Shown: positions 1 to 10,299, numbered from the stretch's first letter. The stretch is DNA of 64,000 bases from Terriglobia bacterium (GCA_020073015.1 JAIQFZ010000012.1:1-64000), one strand, 5' to 3'. Notes: generated from the sequence alone by a model not told the origin. Made by a program: numbers and translations.

Positions 1-327
1 TGGCTGGCGGCGATGAAGAACGTGTACATGGATTCTTCGCTGATGGACGTCTGGATGTATCCGGCAGCTTTCAAGGAAACGCTGCGCCAGTGGCTGGAAA
101 CGTTCCCCGACAAAATCACGTTCGGCACCGACTGCTTCCCGTATAACGATGTGCTCGGCGCCGAGGAAAGCTACTGGCTCGGAACGCAGTCGACGCGCAT
201 GGCCCTGGCGGCTGCGTTGGCCGAGATGGTGTCGTCGGGCGAAATTACCGACGCCAAGGCGGTCGAGATGGCCCACGCTTTTCTGCACGACACCGCGGTT
301 AGCCTGTATCCTTCATTGGGCCACTGA
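1..327 (+). CDS. Amidohydrolase family protein, C-terminal fragment (5' end outside window)
   Basis: Frame open from base 1; translation contains ...DKITFGTDCFPYNDVLGAEESYW... typical of a TIM-barrel amidohydrolase C-terminus with FGTD. Confidence 0.6.
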   Translation, partial: WLAAMKNVYMDSSLMDVWMYPAAFKETLRQWLETFPDKITFGTDCFPYNDVLGAEESYWLGTQSTRMALAAALAEMVSSGEITDAKAVEMAHAFLHDTAVSLYPSLGH

Positions 328-328
328 A

Positions 329-772
329 ATGAAGAAGAAAAAAGCAGTCAGGAAAAAGCAAGTTCGCAGACCCGCCGGCAAAGTAGCACTGAAAGGGACG
401 GTTTCCGCGAAGCCGCGCAAAGCCGAACTCCGCCACATCGCGTGGAACAGCGTTCCGGTCGAAGAGCTGAACTCACTCCTCGGCCGCCAACTCGTGGTCG
501 GACAAAACGTGATGCTCGCGCGCGTCCTGCTGAAGAAAGGCTGTATCGTACCCGAGCATAGCCACCCGAACGAGCAGGTTACCTACATCCTCGCAGGCGC
601 GCTGAAGTTTTGGATCGACGGAAAAATCATCGTGGTCAATGCGGGCGAGGTCCTGACGATTCCACCGAACATGCCCCACAAAGCCGAAGCGCTGGAAGAT
701 ACCGTCGATCTCGACATCTTCCACCCGCCGCGTGCTGATTGGATGAATAAGACCGACGCGTATTTGCGGTAG
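329..772 (+). CDS. Cupin domain protein
   Basis: Translation PEHSHPNEQVTYILAGALKFWIDGK...VLTIPPNMPHKAEAL has cupin motif 1 and 2; ATG at 329 just after the upstream stop. Confidence 0.75.
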   Translation: MKKKKAVRKKQVRRPAGKVALKGTVSAKPRKAELRHIAWNSVPVEELNSLLGRQLVVGQNVMLARVLLKKGCIVPEHSHPNEQVTYILAGALKFWIDGKIIVVNAGEVLTIPPNMPHKAEALEDTVDLDIFHPPRADWMNKTDAYLR

Positions 773-952
773 CCTCAGCGCGTAGCTGACATACAGCTGC
801 GATTCGCACCCTGTACTATGGTCATTCCGAACCGGCTTCAGCCGGTGAGGAACCCCTACCTTCACGACGCTTTGGGCTGGTAGGGGTCCCTCACTTCGTT
901 CGGGATGACAAGACGTCTAACATGTTAGGAAAGCGAATTCAGAATTAACTCG

Positions 953-2290
953 ATGACCGTGCCCACCTCCACCGCCCGTCTCCGTTGCATCGCCTGCGGG
1001 TCCACGCCCGATTCCGCTGCCCAGGACTTCCGCTGCGTCCGTTGTGGCGATCTGCTGGAGTTCTTCTTCCCAGAGTGGGTCTTCGATCCCGCCACCCTGA
1101 AATCGCTGTGGCTCAACCGCAAAACATCGCGCAACCCCCTTGACCAGAGCGGCGTCTGGCGCTTCCGCGAACTCCTGCCGCACATTCCGGAGGAGCACGC
1201 CATCACGCTGCGCGAGGGCAACACGCCGCTCTATCAATTGCCGCGCTGCGCCCGGATCGTCGGCCTCGACATGCTCCAAGCCAAGCACCAGGGCATGAAC
1301 CCGACCGCGTCCTTCAAAGACACCGGAATGACCTTCGCCGCCTCTTCCGCGCATCAGGGAGGATTCCGCTGGGTCGCTTGCGCCTCCACCGGCAACACTT
1401 CAGCCTCGATGGCCGCCTATGCCGCTCGCGGTAACATGCACAGCCTGGTGCTCATCCCCGAAGGCAAAATTTCCTGGGGCAAGCTCTCGCAATCGCTCGA
1501 CTATGGAGCCCTCACCTGCCAACTCCGCACTGATTTCGACGGCTGCGTGCGCATCCTGAACGAACTCGTCCGCCAGAAGCCCGTCTGTCTTCTGAACTCG
1601 GTCAACCCGTATCGCATCGAAGGCCAGAAGACGGCCGCCATCGAACTGCTGGAACAACTCGGCTGGGAGCCGCCCGACCACATCATTGTCCCCGGAGGCA
1701 ATCTCGGTAACAGTTCGGCCATCGGCAAATCGCTGCTCGAAATGCGCGAGCTGAAACTCATCTCGCGCCTGCCGAAGCTCTCGATCATCCAGGCGCAGGG
1801 CGCAAATCCTTTTTACCGCAGCGTGCGCGAGTTCGGCGGCACAAAACTTGAGCCCATGACCGCGGACACCATGGCGACCGCCATCCGCATCGGCAATCCG
1901 GCATCCTGGAAGAAGGCGCTGCGCGTGCTGCAGGTGACCGGAGGCGAGGTCGAGCAGGTCACCGAAGTCGAGATTGCCGCCGCCAAAGCCGAAATCGGGT
2001 CCGATGGCGTTGGCTGCGAGCCCGCCTCGGCGGTGACGCTGGCCGGCCTGAAAATACTGACCCAGCGCGGATTCGTCAAACCCGGCGAATCCGTGGTTCT
2101 GATCCTGACCGGCCACCTGCTGAAAGATCCTGACTTCACCATCAAGTTCCATCGCGGGGACCTGTTCGCTGGAACCCCAGGCGAGAACGCGGCCCGGCAG
2201 ACACGGCCCCTGCAACGTGCTCCGGTGGTGCTGGAGGCCGATTTAGGGGCTGTTATTGCCGCTCTCGACACGGCCGAGAGAAATTCGTAG
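953..2290 (+). CDS. thrC: Threonine synthase
   Basis: N-terminal zinc-ribbon-like CIACGSTP...CVRCG, PLP-lysine motif NPTASFKDTGMTFAAS, GNLGNSSAIGK; followed by thrB. Confidence 0.9.
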   Translation: MTVPTSTARLRCIACGSTPDSAAQDFRCVRCGDLLEFFFPEWVFDPATLKSLWLNRKTSRNPLDQSGVWRFRELLPHIPEEHAITLREGNTPLYQLPRCARIVGLDMLQAKHQGMNPTASFKDTGMTFAASSAHQGGFRWVACASTGNTSASMAAYAARGNMHSLVLIPEGKISWGKLSQSLDYGALTCQLRTDFDGCVRILNELVRQKPVCLLNSVNPYRIEGQKTAAIELLEQLGWEPPDHIIVPGGNLGNSSAIGKSLLEMRELKLISRLPKLSIIQAQGANPFYRSVREFGGTKLEPMTADTMATAIRIGNPASWKKALRVLQVTGGEVEQVTEVEIAAAKAEIGSDGVGCEPASAVTLAGLKILTQRGFVKPGESVVLILTGHLLKDPDFTIKFHRGDLFAGTPGENAARQTRPLQRAPVVLEADLGAVIAALDTAERNS

Positions 2291-2485
2291 CGGTTCGCCT
2301 CGAACTCGTGTATAACACTCAGCTTTGATCATTCGGGTCTGCGCCGTAGGCCTAACGCGGCCGCACAGGGTTTCGCTTTTGTTTCGAGCGGGGCTCGGAG
2401 TCGCCGTGAGCCTGCTTTGAACTCTGTGGCCGATGGCCCGGAGCTTGGTTTCTGGCAGGCTGCTGAAAAACTCGATCGCGCACCT

Positions 2486-2580
2486 GATTTTGGGTGGCGC
2501 AGTGCTTCAGCGCTGCGATAATTCGCTGTTTTCAGCACCGGCTTTAGCCGCCGCGGTCAGACTGCTGCGCAAAAAGCACT
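2486..2580. repeat. Interspersed palindromic repeat 'gattttgggtggcgcagcgcttcagcgctgcg' type, copy
   Basis: gattttgggtggcgcagtgcttcagcgctgcgataattcgctgttttcagcaccggctttagccgccgcggtcagactgctgcgc, between thrC and thrB. Confidence 0.85.
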
Positions 2581-2587
2581 GCTAAAG

Positions 2588-3553
2588 ATGCCTTCGCGTC
2601 CTACATCTTCGGATCGTTCCTTGCGCCTGGCCCTGCCGGCGACCTCGGCGAATCTTGGGCCGGCGTTTGACGCCGCCGCGCTGGCCATGGATTTCTGTCT
2701 CCGCATACGTGTCGACCGCGCCCCCGACTTCTTCATCACCGCCGAAGGCCGCGACGCCCAGATCTGCAGCCGGATGGAGAACCATCTCATCGTCACCACC
2801 TACTGCGAGGTGCTCGAGTCGGAGAACCGCAAGATCGCCCCCCTGCGCATCCACATCGAAAACGAAATCCCCATCGGCAAAGGTTGTGGCTCATCCGCCG
2901 CGGCGCGCCTCGCGGGGATCGCCCTCGCCGTCCACTTCGGGCACCTGCGCTGGAAGGACGACCGCATCGTCGGCGAAGCCTCCATGCGCGAGCATCACCC
3001 TGACAACGCGTCCGCCTGCTGGATGGGCGCGCTCACCGTGGCTCGCATGGCCAACCAAGTCCAGGCCCAAGTCGTCGAAGTCAAACCGAAAGGGAACTGG
3101 CCGCTGCTGCTCGCCATCCCCGACGCGCCGCTTTCCACCGAGCAGGCCCGACGCGTCTTGCCCTTTCAGTACTCACGCGCCGATGCGGTCACCAACATCC
3201 AGAACTCCATGCTTCTGCTGTCGGCGTTCACGCAGAACCGTCCCGACCTGCTCTCCTCGGCGCTGGAGGACCGCATCCACCAACCCTATCGCGCGCCCCT
3301 GTGCCCGCTGCTTCCCGCACTCAAGGAACTCACGGGCGATTCCGGCATTCTCGGCGCGGCGCTGAGCGGCGCGGGCCCGTCAGTGCTCGTTTTCCTCGAC
3401 CCCAAGGTGCAGCCGAAAAAAGCGAAGCAAAGAATCGCAGCTCATCTGACGAAACGCCGCCTGCCCGCTGAACTGCTCCTCACCCAGATCGCGATGCACG
3501 GCGGACGCGACGGTGCCGACTGGCGCAAACATCACCCTCCCGCCAAAAAATAA
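2588..3553 (+). CDS. thrB: Homoserine kinase (GHMP kinase family)
   Basis: LALPATSANLGPAFDAAALAMDF, IPIGKGCGSSAAARLAG (GHMP ATP-binding), GAALSGAGPSVLVF. Confidence 0.9.
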   Translation: MPSRPTSSDRSLRLALPATSANLGPAFDAAALAMDFCLRIRVDRAPDFFITAEGRDAQICSRMENHLIVTTYCEVLESENRKIAPLRIHIENEIPIGKGCGSSAAARLAGIALAVHFGHLRWKDDRIVGEASMREHHPDNASACWMGALTVARMANQVQAQVVEVKPKGNWPLLLAIPDAPLSTEQARRVLPFQYSRADAVTNIQNSMLLLSAFTQNRPDLLSSALEDRIHQPYRAPLCPLLPALKELTGDSGILGAALSGAGPSVLVFLDPKVQPKKAKQRIAAHLTKRRLPAELLLTQIAMHGGRDGADWRKHHPPAKK

Positions 3554-3635
3554 GACCGGCATGCGCCGGTCCTGATTTGTTCATCTGATTTTCTCGGAAA
3601 ACCGCAGTCTTCCACACCACGCCAGAATCCACCCT

Positions 3636-4193
3636 CTAATTTCTCCTGCTCGCGGGCGGTACGATTCCGTTCATGCGCAGATACTCCACCATCTGCCCGT
3701 AGTGATCGAACCCGTGCCAGGCAAACACCGTGCCCATCCCAAGGGGCGTAGCGGTGCCTTCTCCAAATGGGTTCTTGATGGGCGCGACCGCGTTGCCCTC
3801 GTTGATCGTCGCCACTGCCTTGTGCGCATACGCGTACGAGTCCTTTAAGAACTTGACGATGTCGGCCTTCGTCTTCACGCTATCCGGCCCGCTCTCCCCA
3901 CCGATGTCGACCGGAGGCTTCTCGCCCAGGATCGCCGCGCCCACAATGTAATTTACTGCCGCAACGTGCTTTGCCTGCTGCGCGAACGTCCGCACGCCTT
4001 TGAACTCGCCATTGGTGGGCGCAAAGCTGAACTTGTCTTCGGGCATCGCCTCGACCGCCGGAACAAGTTCGCTTTCGATGATTTTCAGCGTCCCATCGAT
4101 CACACTGGTGACGGTTTTCTTCTGATCGGCCTGCGCCCTCCCCAAACTACAGAGAGCCAGTACCACGGCCAGCATCCACGCACTCTTCTTCAT
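3636..4193 (-). CDS. DinB-like domain secreted protein
   Basis: MKKSAWMLAVVLALCSLGRAQA signal peptide; DinB-like body with ...AKHVAAVNYIVGAAIL...AWHGFDHYGQMVEYLRMNGIVPPAS. Confidence 0.65.
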   Translation of the reverse strand: MKKSAWMLAVVLALCSLGRAQADQKKTVTSVIDGTLKIIESELVPAVEAMPEDKFSFAPTNGEFKGVRTFAQQAKHVAAVNYIVGAAILGEKPPVDIGGESGPDSVKTKADIVKFLKDSYAYAHKAVATINEGNAVAPIKNPFGEGTATPLGMGTVFAWHGFDHYGQMVEYLRMNGIVPPASRRN

Positions 4194-4239
4194 GTCGCCT
4201 CCAGGCAATGTTTGACAGCCCACTACATTACTTGAAAAC

Positions 4240-5511
4240 TTAATCCCGGACCACCGCGGGCGATAGTTCCAATTCACTCGCGGTAATCCGATGCCCGCGC
4301 AGCGCCAGCACTCCGACAGCCAATACCACCGCCGCCACTGCCAGCGCGTCCGGAACGCCGATTCTCTTTGCCAGTGCGCCCCACATTGTCGCTCCCAGCG
4401 CCATGCCCCCCTGCAGCACCAGCAAGTAAAAGGAGAGCGCCCGCGCCCGCAGATACGTCGGACACATCGTCTGCGCTGCCACATTCAAGCAAGCCAGAAT
4501 TCCAATCCACGCCCCGCCCGCTAGCAGCATCACCGCGCACAGTGGGAGAAACGTCCCAGTCCTTCCGGCCGCAAACGTCATCCCCGCAAACACCAAAATG
4601 GCGGCCGCTACCAGTCCATCCACCGAGAGCCGTTCGCGCACCTTGGGCATGGCAGCCGCACCCATCAAGGCTCCCATGCCGAAACATCCCAGCATCGCTC
4701 CGTAGCCGCGCGCCCCAAACGGCCGCGCGATGATCGGCAGCAGCGCCAGCATCGCCACCGCCGCCACGCTGAACGTTCCCGTGCGAAGTAGCACCGACTT
4801 GGCCAGGCCGCTCTCGCGTACATACGCAAATCCATCCCCAACCGCCGACCACACGCGCTGACTCCTGGGCTGAGCCTCAATCGGCCGTTTCCAGCGATAA
4901 AGAAACAAGATCACGCCCAGGAACGACAACGCATTCAGCAGAAACGTGGTGCCGCAACCGACGGCCGCCACGATGACGCCACCCAAAGCTGGACCTACCG
5001 CGCGCGCCACATTGAATCCCGCCGAATTCAGCGCCACCGCCGACGCGTGTTGTTCCCCGGGAACCAGTTCCGGCGTGATCGCCTGCCACGCGGGGTCATT
5101 CATCACCGCGCCCAGACCGAGCAGAAATGTAAACAGCAGCAGCACCCACGGCTGTACACAACTCGTCAGCGTCAAGACGCCGAGCGTTGCCGAAGCCAGC
5201 ACCATCCACCCCTGTGTCAGCAACAGAAACCGGCGCCGGTCCACCATGTCGGCCAGCGCGCCGGCGGGCAGAATGACCAGAAACACCGGCAGCGCACCCG
5301 CCGCCTGCACCAGTCCGATCATCAGCGGATTCAGGGTCATTTGCGTCATCAGCCAACCCGCGCCCACGTTCTGCATCCACGTGCCGGTGTAAGAGATCAC
5401 CGAAGCAATCCAGAGCGACCGGAACAGCGGCTCGCCGAGCGGCGCCCAGGGTGAGATCGAGCGCCTTCCCACGATCGCTTCCGCCACCGGTATTTTGATC
5501 ATTTCCGCCAT
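4240..5511 (-). CDS. MFS transporter (EntS/DUF894-like)
   Basis: 423 aa, multiple hydrophobic segments; LFRSLWIASVISYTGTWMQNVGAGWLMTQM...PAGALADMVDRRRFLL. Confidence 0.8.
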   Translation of the reverse strand: MAEMIKIPVAEAIVGRRSISPWAPLGEPLFRSLWIASVISYTGTWMQNVGAGWLMTQMTLNPLMIGLVQAAGALPVFLVILPAGALADMVDRRRFLLLTQGWMVLASATLGVLTLTSCVQPWVLLLFTFLLGLGAVMNDPAWQAITPELVPGEQHASAVALNSAGFNVARAVGPALGGVIVAAVGCGTTFLLNALSFLGVILFLYRWKRPIEAQPRSQRVWSAVGDGFAYVRESGLAKSVLLRTGTFSVAAVAMLALLPIIARPFGARGYGAMLGCFGMGALMGAAAMPKVRERLSVDGLVAAAILVFAGMTFAAGRTGTFLPLCAVMLLAGGAWIGILACLNVAAQTMCPTYLRARALSFYLLVLQGGMALGATMWGALAKRIGVPDALAVAAVVLAVGVLALRGHRITASELELSPAVVRD

Positions 5512-5521
5512 TTTTCGAGCA

Positions 5522-5610
5522 CGAGCCCCGGAGGGGCGAACTAGCTTAGCCCAGCGCTTCAGCGCTGGGTGAGCTGCAAAATGAGATCAAGTCCCGGAGG
5601 GACGACCCAC
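5522..5610. repeat. Interspersed palindromic repeat, 'gtcccggagggac' type, copy 1
   Basis: cgagccccggaggggcgaactagcttagcccagcgcttcagcgctgggt...aagtcccggagggacgacccac; same layout as 7234-7320. Confidence 0.8.
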
Positions 5611-5636
5611 CTCAATGGGGAAGCACGAGCCAACGT

Positions 5637-7137
5637 CTATCGACCGAGGGCCAGCCCCGAATCCCCAAACGGCCATTCTTTTCGTCTCCACGCGCGCGCG
5701 CAATAGACGACGATCCCCACCACCAGAATCACCGCCGCGTACCGGATCTCCCGCTGGAATCCATTCCTTGAAACCAGAATAAACACAAAACTCCCCGCCG
5801 CCACCAGCGCCGGTACCGGATAAAGCCACATCCGGAATGGTCGCGCCATGTCGGGCCGCCGCACCCGCAGCACAATCACGCCCACGCTCTGCACCAGGAA
5901 TTGCAGAAGGATGCGGATCACCACCAGTGCGGCAATCAGATCCGCCAGCCGCAGAAAGCAGAACAGCGCCGCTACCCCCGCCAGCGCCAGCAGGGAAACA
6001 TAAGGAAACTGGTGCACGGGATGTACCCGGGCAAACGTCCGGAAGTAGTTGCCGTCGAGCGCGGCGGCATAAGGCACCCGCGAGTACCCCAGCATCAGCG
6101 AAAAGACCGACGCAAACGCCGTCCACATCACCAGCACCGACACAACCGCGCCCGCTCCATGCCCATACACCCGCTGCCCCATACACCCGCTGCATGAAGG
6201 TCGAAACCACATACAATTTGCTGTTCGACGCCCCCGACTGCGCTAGTTCGCGCCAAGGCACCACGCCCAGGATACTGACGTTCATTACTACATATAGACA
6301 CGCCACCGCCAGAATGGATAGCAACAACGCGCGCGGAATATTTTTCCCCGGTTCCTTGATCTCATCGCCCAGAAAGCAGACGTTGTAGTAGCCCCAATAA
6401 TCATAGGCGGCAATCAGCATCGCCCCGCCTAACCCATGAAAAAAGTCGCCCGATAGCTTGAATGCTCCAGGAGGAAAATCGAATGCCATGCGAGCATTGA
6501 AATGAGTCAGGCCGGCGAAGATGATCCATCCGATCGTCCCCATCACCCCGATCCAGAGCAGCTTCGCAAGCCGCGAAATCACCGTGATTCGCCGGTAGAG
6601 CAAGAAGGCCGTAAACAGGCACATTCCGATCGCAACAAATGTTGCAGGCATTGCCACCCAGCTCAATTGCAGCTGACCCAGCAGCGGAAGGTTCAGCGTC
6701 AAAGTGCGGGCTGCCCAAACCCGCTCCAGCCTGGGGAAGAAGTAGGCCGCGTACTGCGAGAGCCCGACGCAGCCCGAAGCAATCGAGAGCGGAGCGCTGA
6801 AGGAAAGTTGCCAGATGAACAGAAAAGAAACCAGCCGCCCCAGCTTCTGCGGCCCGTAAATCTCCTTCAGGTAGCGATACGATCCGCCCGACCCCGGCAT
6901 GGCCGCGCCCAGTTCCGCCCAAACCAGCCCGTCGCAGATCGCCAGCACCGCGCCCAGCACCCACCCCAGCATCGCCTGCGGACCGCCCATCGCCGTCACA
7001 ATCAGCGGGATCGTAATGAACGGCCCCACGCCGATCATGTCAATCATGTTCAGCGCAGTGGCCGAGCCCAGGCTAATGCCGCGGACGAGCGGGGTCTCCG
7101 GAGCTGACGTCTTATCCGCCGATTGGACTGCGTGCAT
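5637..7137 (-). pseudogene. APC family amino acid permease interrupted by +1 frameshift at a 16-bp tandem duplication (possible pseudogene, phase-variable gene or sequence error)
   Basis: N-terminal half in ORF 5587..7137 (APC signature SLGSATALNMIDMIGVGPFITIPLI), C-terminal half in ORF 5637..6212 (VYGHGAGAVVSVLVMWTAFASVFSLMLGYSRVPYAAALDGNYF); frame switches exactly at a duplicated 16-mer. Confidence 0.85.
6162..6193. repeat. Perfect 16-bp tandem duplication (cccatacacccgctgc x2)
   Basis: Positions 6162-6177 and 6178-6193 are identical; removing one copy restores the permease frame. Confidence 0.97.
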
Positions 7138-7233
7138 GGATGATTAGCGTCGTTCGGTATTCGTCGTTCGTTCCCTGCCGTTATTCCCTAGGTCTGGTCC
7201 TCGTGCCAGGCGCGCTGCCAGCGTTCTAACCCG

Positions 7234-7320
7234 CGTCCCGGAGGGACGAGCCAGCTTAGCCCGCCGCATCAGCGGTGGGAAAAGTTCATAAAGAAGTGAA
7301 GTCCCGGAGGGACGGCCCAC
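7234..7320. repeat. Interspersed palindromic repeat, 'gtcccggagggac' type, copy 2
   Basis: gtcccggagggacgagccagcttagcccgccgcatcagcggtggga...aagtcccggagggacggcccac; direct orientation relative to copy 1. Confidence 0.8.
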
Positions 7321-7389
7321 GTTTCCCGGCCCGCGAAAGACGAATGGCGGATTCAACCGACCAAGCAGCGACTCGCCACTCGCCTCTCG

Positions 7390-10197
7390 CTACTCGCGAC
7401 TGAGCAGATTCACAAACAACCGCACCGCCCCCGGCACGCCTGCAGGCAACTGCCGGAAGAACGCATATCCCGTGTAGATATAGGTCCCCTTGCCGTAGTG
7501 TGCTACCAGTAGTCCGCCCTTCTGTTCGCCTTCGCCCGGATCATGCGATTCCAGCAGCGGCGTGAAGTTCGCATCCCACTGCGACATGAAATACAATCCA
7601 CGCTCCTGCACCCAACCGTCAAAATCTTTTTGCGTGATCTCGTTCGGAGAATGAAAAATCGCGTTCGCCGGTTCCAGAATCTTCACCGGCGCATCCTCCA
7701 CCGAAACCCGTGCCCGGCTCAGCGTGGCCGGATACGGTGTGAACTTCCCGGCATTAAAGTCTCCGGCCGAGGCCGTGTACCCGAGTGTGTTGTACTGCAC
7801 GACCAGGCGGCCGCCTGCCTGCACGTACTCAAGCAGCCGCTTGTTGTTCGCGATCACATCCTTCTGAGTGTCGTAGGCGCGAATCCCCAATACGAGTGTC
7901 TGATACTTGCTAAGATCCTCGGTCGTTAGCTTCTCCGCCGGAATCAGCGTTGCATCTATCCCGATCTGCTGCAGAACCGTGGGTATCTCATCGCCAGCAC
8001 CCATGATGTAGCCAACCTTCAGGTCTTTGGGAACCTTCACGTCGACGATCGAGACACGCTGTTCGGCTGGTTGGTAGTAGTAGAAGGTCCCCAAATCCTC
8101 GCGCGTAACGACCGAATAACCTTCGGCATAATTCGTGTGTCCGCTCTTCAGCGTAGCGCGGATGCTCTGCCGACCTTCGGTTCTTTCAGCGGCAGTCACT
8201 TTAAACTCGGAGTCTTGCTTCTCGCCGCGGGCATGGAATTGCATGAGCACCGCCGGCGGCTCTGCCCGCCAGTTCGCCGGAACTTCCGCTCGCACGATTC
8301 CTTCATCCTTCCCGGGGTCACCTTCCCGGTGTGTGGCTTGCAAATCCGCCGGGTCCAGATTGCTCGACACCGCCACTTTCACCGCAGGAGTCGGACCATC
8401 CACCATGGGAATCACCTGCTCGCTGGGATCCAGCATGACGGAAAAAGCGGTCGCCACCGCCAGGGGTCGTTCTGAAAGCTCCCCAGACGCATTCTTATTA
8501 CGTACCATGCAAATGGCATGCACCCGTACTTCGCTCAAGTCGCCAATGGCCGCGACCGGAGGCGGCGGAAAGGGGAATCCCTGATCATTCGCCTCGTCGA
8601 CAATATTCAGTGCATCGCGTTCAGGATCGTCTCGGTGCCAGTAGGGCCGCGTGATCTGCGCCTTCGCGGGAACCTGAACCCGGAAACGTACTGTCAGTTC
8701 TTTGCGTGATTGTTCTCTCTTCAATTCCTCGGACTTCCATCCCTTCGGCAGCTGAAGATGGATGTTGGCGTGTTTGTAGAACACTCGTCCCACCGAGAGT
8801 GTTGCCGTCACTTCGAACGATTGTCCTGGGACGGCCATAAATGCCTCGTCAGGAGCTGCACCTACAGGAGTATCGACCACAGCACTAAGTTTTGCTCCCG
8901 CCACCAGCACACGCGCCTGTTCGATCTCAGACAGCAGGCTGTTTAGTCTAAAAATCATCTCCCACTGCCCCGGCGAGGGATGTCCAGCCACGAGTGTCAA
9001 ATTGCCGACCAGGCCCTGCGCGGCAGCCAGAGCTGCATCCGCCGCCGCGGCATCTGTTCCCGCCCGCTCCGCTGCGTTAATCTTCCCCTGAATCTCCTCC
9101 AGCTTCCCTCGCAGCCACGGAGCATCCGGCACCAGGGCCGCCAGTCCTGGCACCGTCGTGTCCATCCCGTCAAAGAAGTCCCTCTCGTGTCCATCCTTAT
9201 CCTTCGGCGAGTCCAGCACCGAATCCACAAGTTTGTAGTGGGTGAAGCGGTCGCCCGGTTCCACCGTCCAACTGCCCGATCCCTGCGAGAGTTGGTGGCG
9301 CAGTCCCTTCATCGCAAACTGGATGTACGACGTTCCCAGCACCGCGTCATTCACACCCGTGTTCAGCCGAATCGTGTAGTTCGCAGCATCACAAGTGTTC
9401 GAGAAGAAGCCACATACATTTCCGACGTACAGTTTTTTTGGCTGCCACGGCTGCAATCCTTCCGCAATCTGCTCAGGAAACCGCTTCGGATCGCCCGCCG
9501 CGCGAAACGCTTCCTTCGTCAGCATCGCCGACGCCTGATGATGCCCGTGCCCGTCGCGCTCCGTCCCGGAGAAACGCGCTATCAGCACGTCCGGGTGAAA
9601 TGTCCGAATCACTCGCACCATATCCGCCAGTGCGATGTCGTGCCCGTGCCACTTCTGAAACGTTTCTTCGGAAGTCTTCGAGTATCCAAAATCCGCCACC
9701 CGCGAAAACCGCTGCTCAACCCCGTAATACCGATCCGACGCCAGCAGCTCCAAGGTCCGCAACACGCCGAGCACGTCAAACAAGTTGCTGCCCAGCTTGT
9801 TCTGCCCGCCCTCGCCGCGCGTCAGCGTCATCAGCACGGTCGAGACGCCCTTCCCGCGCGATTCGAGGGTCAGCATGCCGCCGTCCTCGTCATCCGGATG
9901 CGCGGTGACCTGCATCAGCCGCCCCGTCGTTTGCAACCGCCGGAGCATCAGCTTCAGCCCCGCGGCGCCCGTCTCCTGCGGAAGGGGCGCATAGTAAGGA
10001 TCGCCCGCCGGTGTCTGGGCCGTTTCGGCCGCCGCAACACTTGCAGTCGAAACTGCGAGCGCCCATGCCAGAGCTATGGCCGTAGCGCCACGCAGCGCTC
10101 CGGCCGCGGCTTGTCTGCTGGTCACAGAATGACTCTTAAACATTGTGAGAATCGCGGACATGAACATGTGATGGAGTTTGCCTGGGGAAAGGAGCAA
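7390..10197 (-). CDS. PIG-L family deacetylase (LmbE-like) with large C-terminal extension
   Basis: QVTAHPDDEDGGMLTLESRGKGVSTVLMTLTRGEGGQN near N-terminus (PIG-L HPDDE motif), HGHHQASAMLT; 935 aa. Confidence 0.85.
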   Translation of the reverse strand: MLLSPGKLHHMFMSAILTMFKSHSVTSRQAAAGALRGATAIALAWALAVSTASVAAAETAQTPAGDPYYAPLPQETGAAGLKLMLRRLQTTGRLMQVTAHPDDEDGGMLTLESRGKGVSTVLMTLTRGEGGQNKLGSNLFDVLGVLRTLELLASDRYYGVEQRFSRVADFGYSKTSEETFQKWHGHDIALADMVRVIRTFHPDVLIARFSGTERDGHGHHQASAMLTKEAFRAAGDPKRFPEQIAEGLQPWQPKKLYVGNVCGFFSNTCDAANYTIRLNTGVNDAVLGTSYIQFAMKGLRHQLSQGSGSWTVEPGDRFTHYKLVDSVLDSPKDKDGHERDFFDGMDTTVPGLAALVPDAPWLRGKLEEIQGKINAAERAGTDAAAADAALAAAQGLVGNLTLVAGHPSPGQWEMIFRLNSLLSEIEQARVLVAGAKLSAVVDTPVGAAPDEAFMAVPGQSFEVTATLSVGRVFYKHANIHLQLPKGWKSEELKREQSRKELTVRFRVQVPAKAQITRPYWHRDDPERDALNIVDEANDQGFPFPPPPVAAIGDLSEVRVHAICMVRNKNASGELSERPLAVATAFSVMLDPSEQVIPMVDGPTPAVKVAVSSNLDPADLQATHREGDPGKDEGIVRAEVPANWRAEPPAVLMQFHARGEKQDSEFKVTAAERTEGRQSIRATLKSGHTNYAEGYSVVTREDLGTFYYYQPAEQRVSIVDVKVPKDLKVGYIMGAGDEIPTVLQQIGIDATLIPAEKLTTEDLSKYQTLVLGIRAYDTQKDVIANNKRLLEYVQAGGRLVVQYNTLGYTASAGDFNAGKFTPYPATLSRARVSVEDAPVKILEPANAIFHSPNEITQKDFDGWVQERGLYFMSQWDANFTPLLESHDPGEGEQKGGLLVAHYGKGTYIYTGYAFFRQLPAGVPGAVRLFVNLLSRE

Positions 10198-10299
10198 GTA
10201 TATTCCCTTACGCGCAATGGTGTGAGCGCCACTATCTTCAACTGAATTCCCGTCTCTTTCGTGAGCAACAAATCAAGTCCCGGCCAATGAATCCAGCCC

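Noticed and set aside
1400-2215. 271-aa minus-strand ORF
   Set aside because: Antisense to thrC, spurious open frame in high-GC DNA
8980-10245. 421-aa plus-strand ORF
   Set aside because: Antisense to the PIG-L deacetylase; low-complexity Arg/His/Gln-rich translation typical of GC-rich antisense frames
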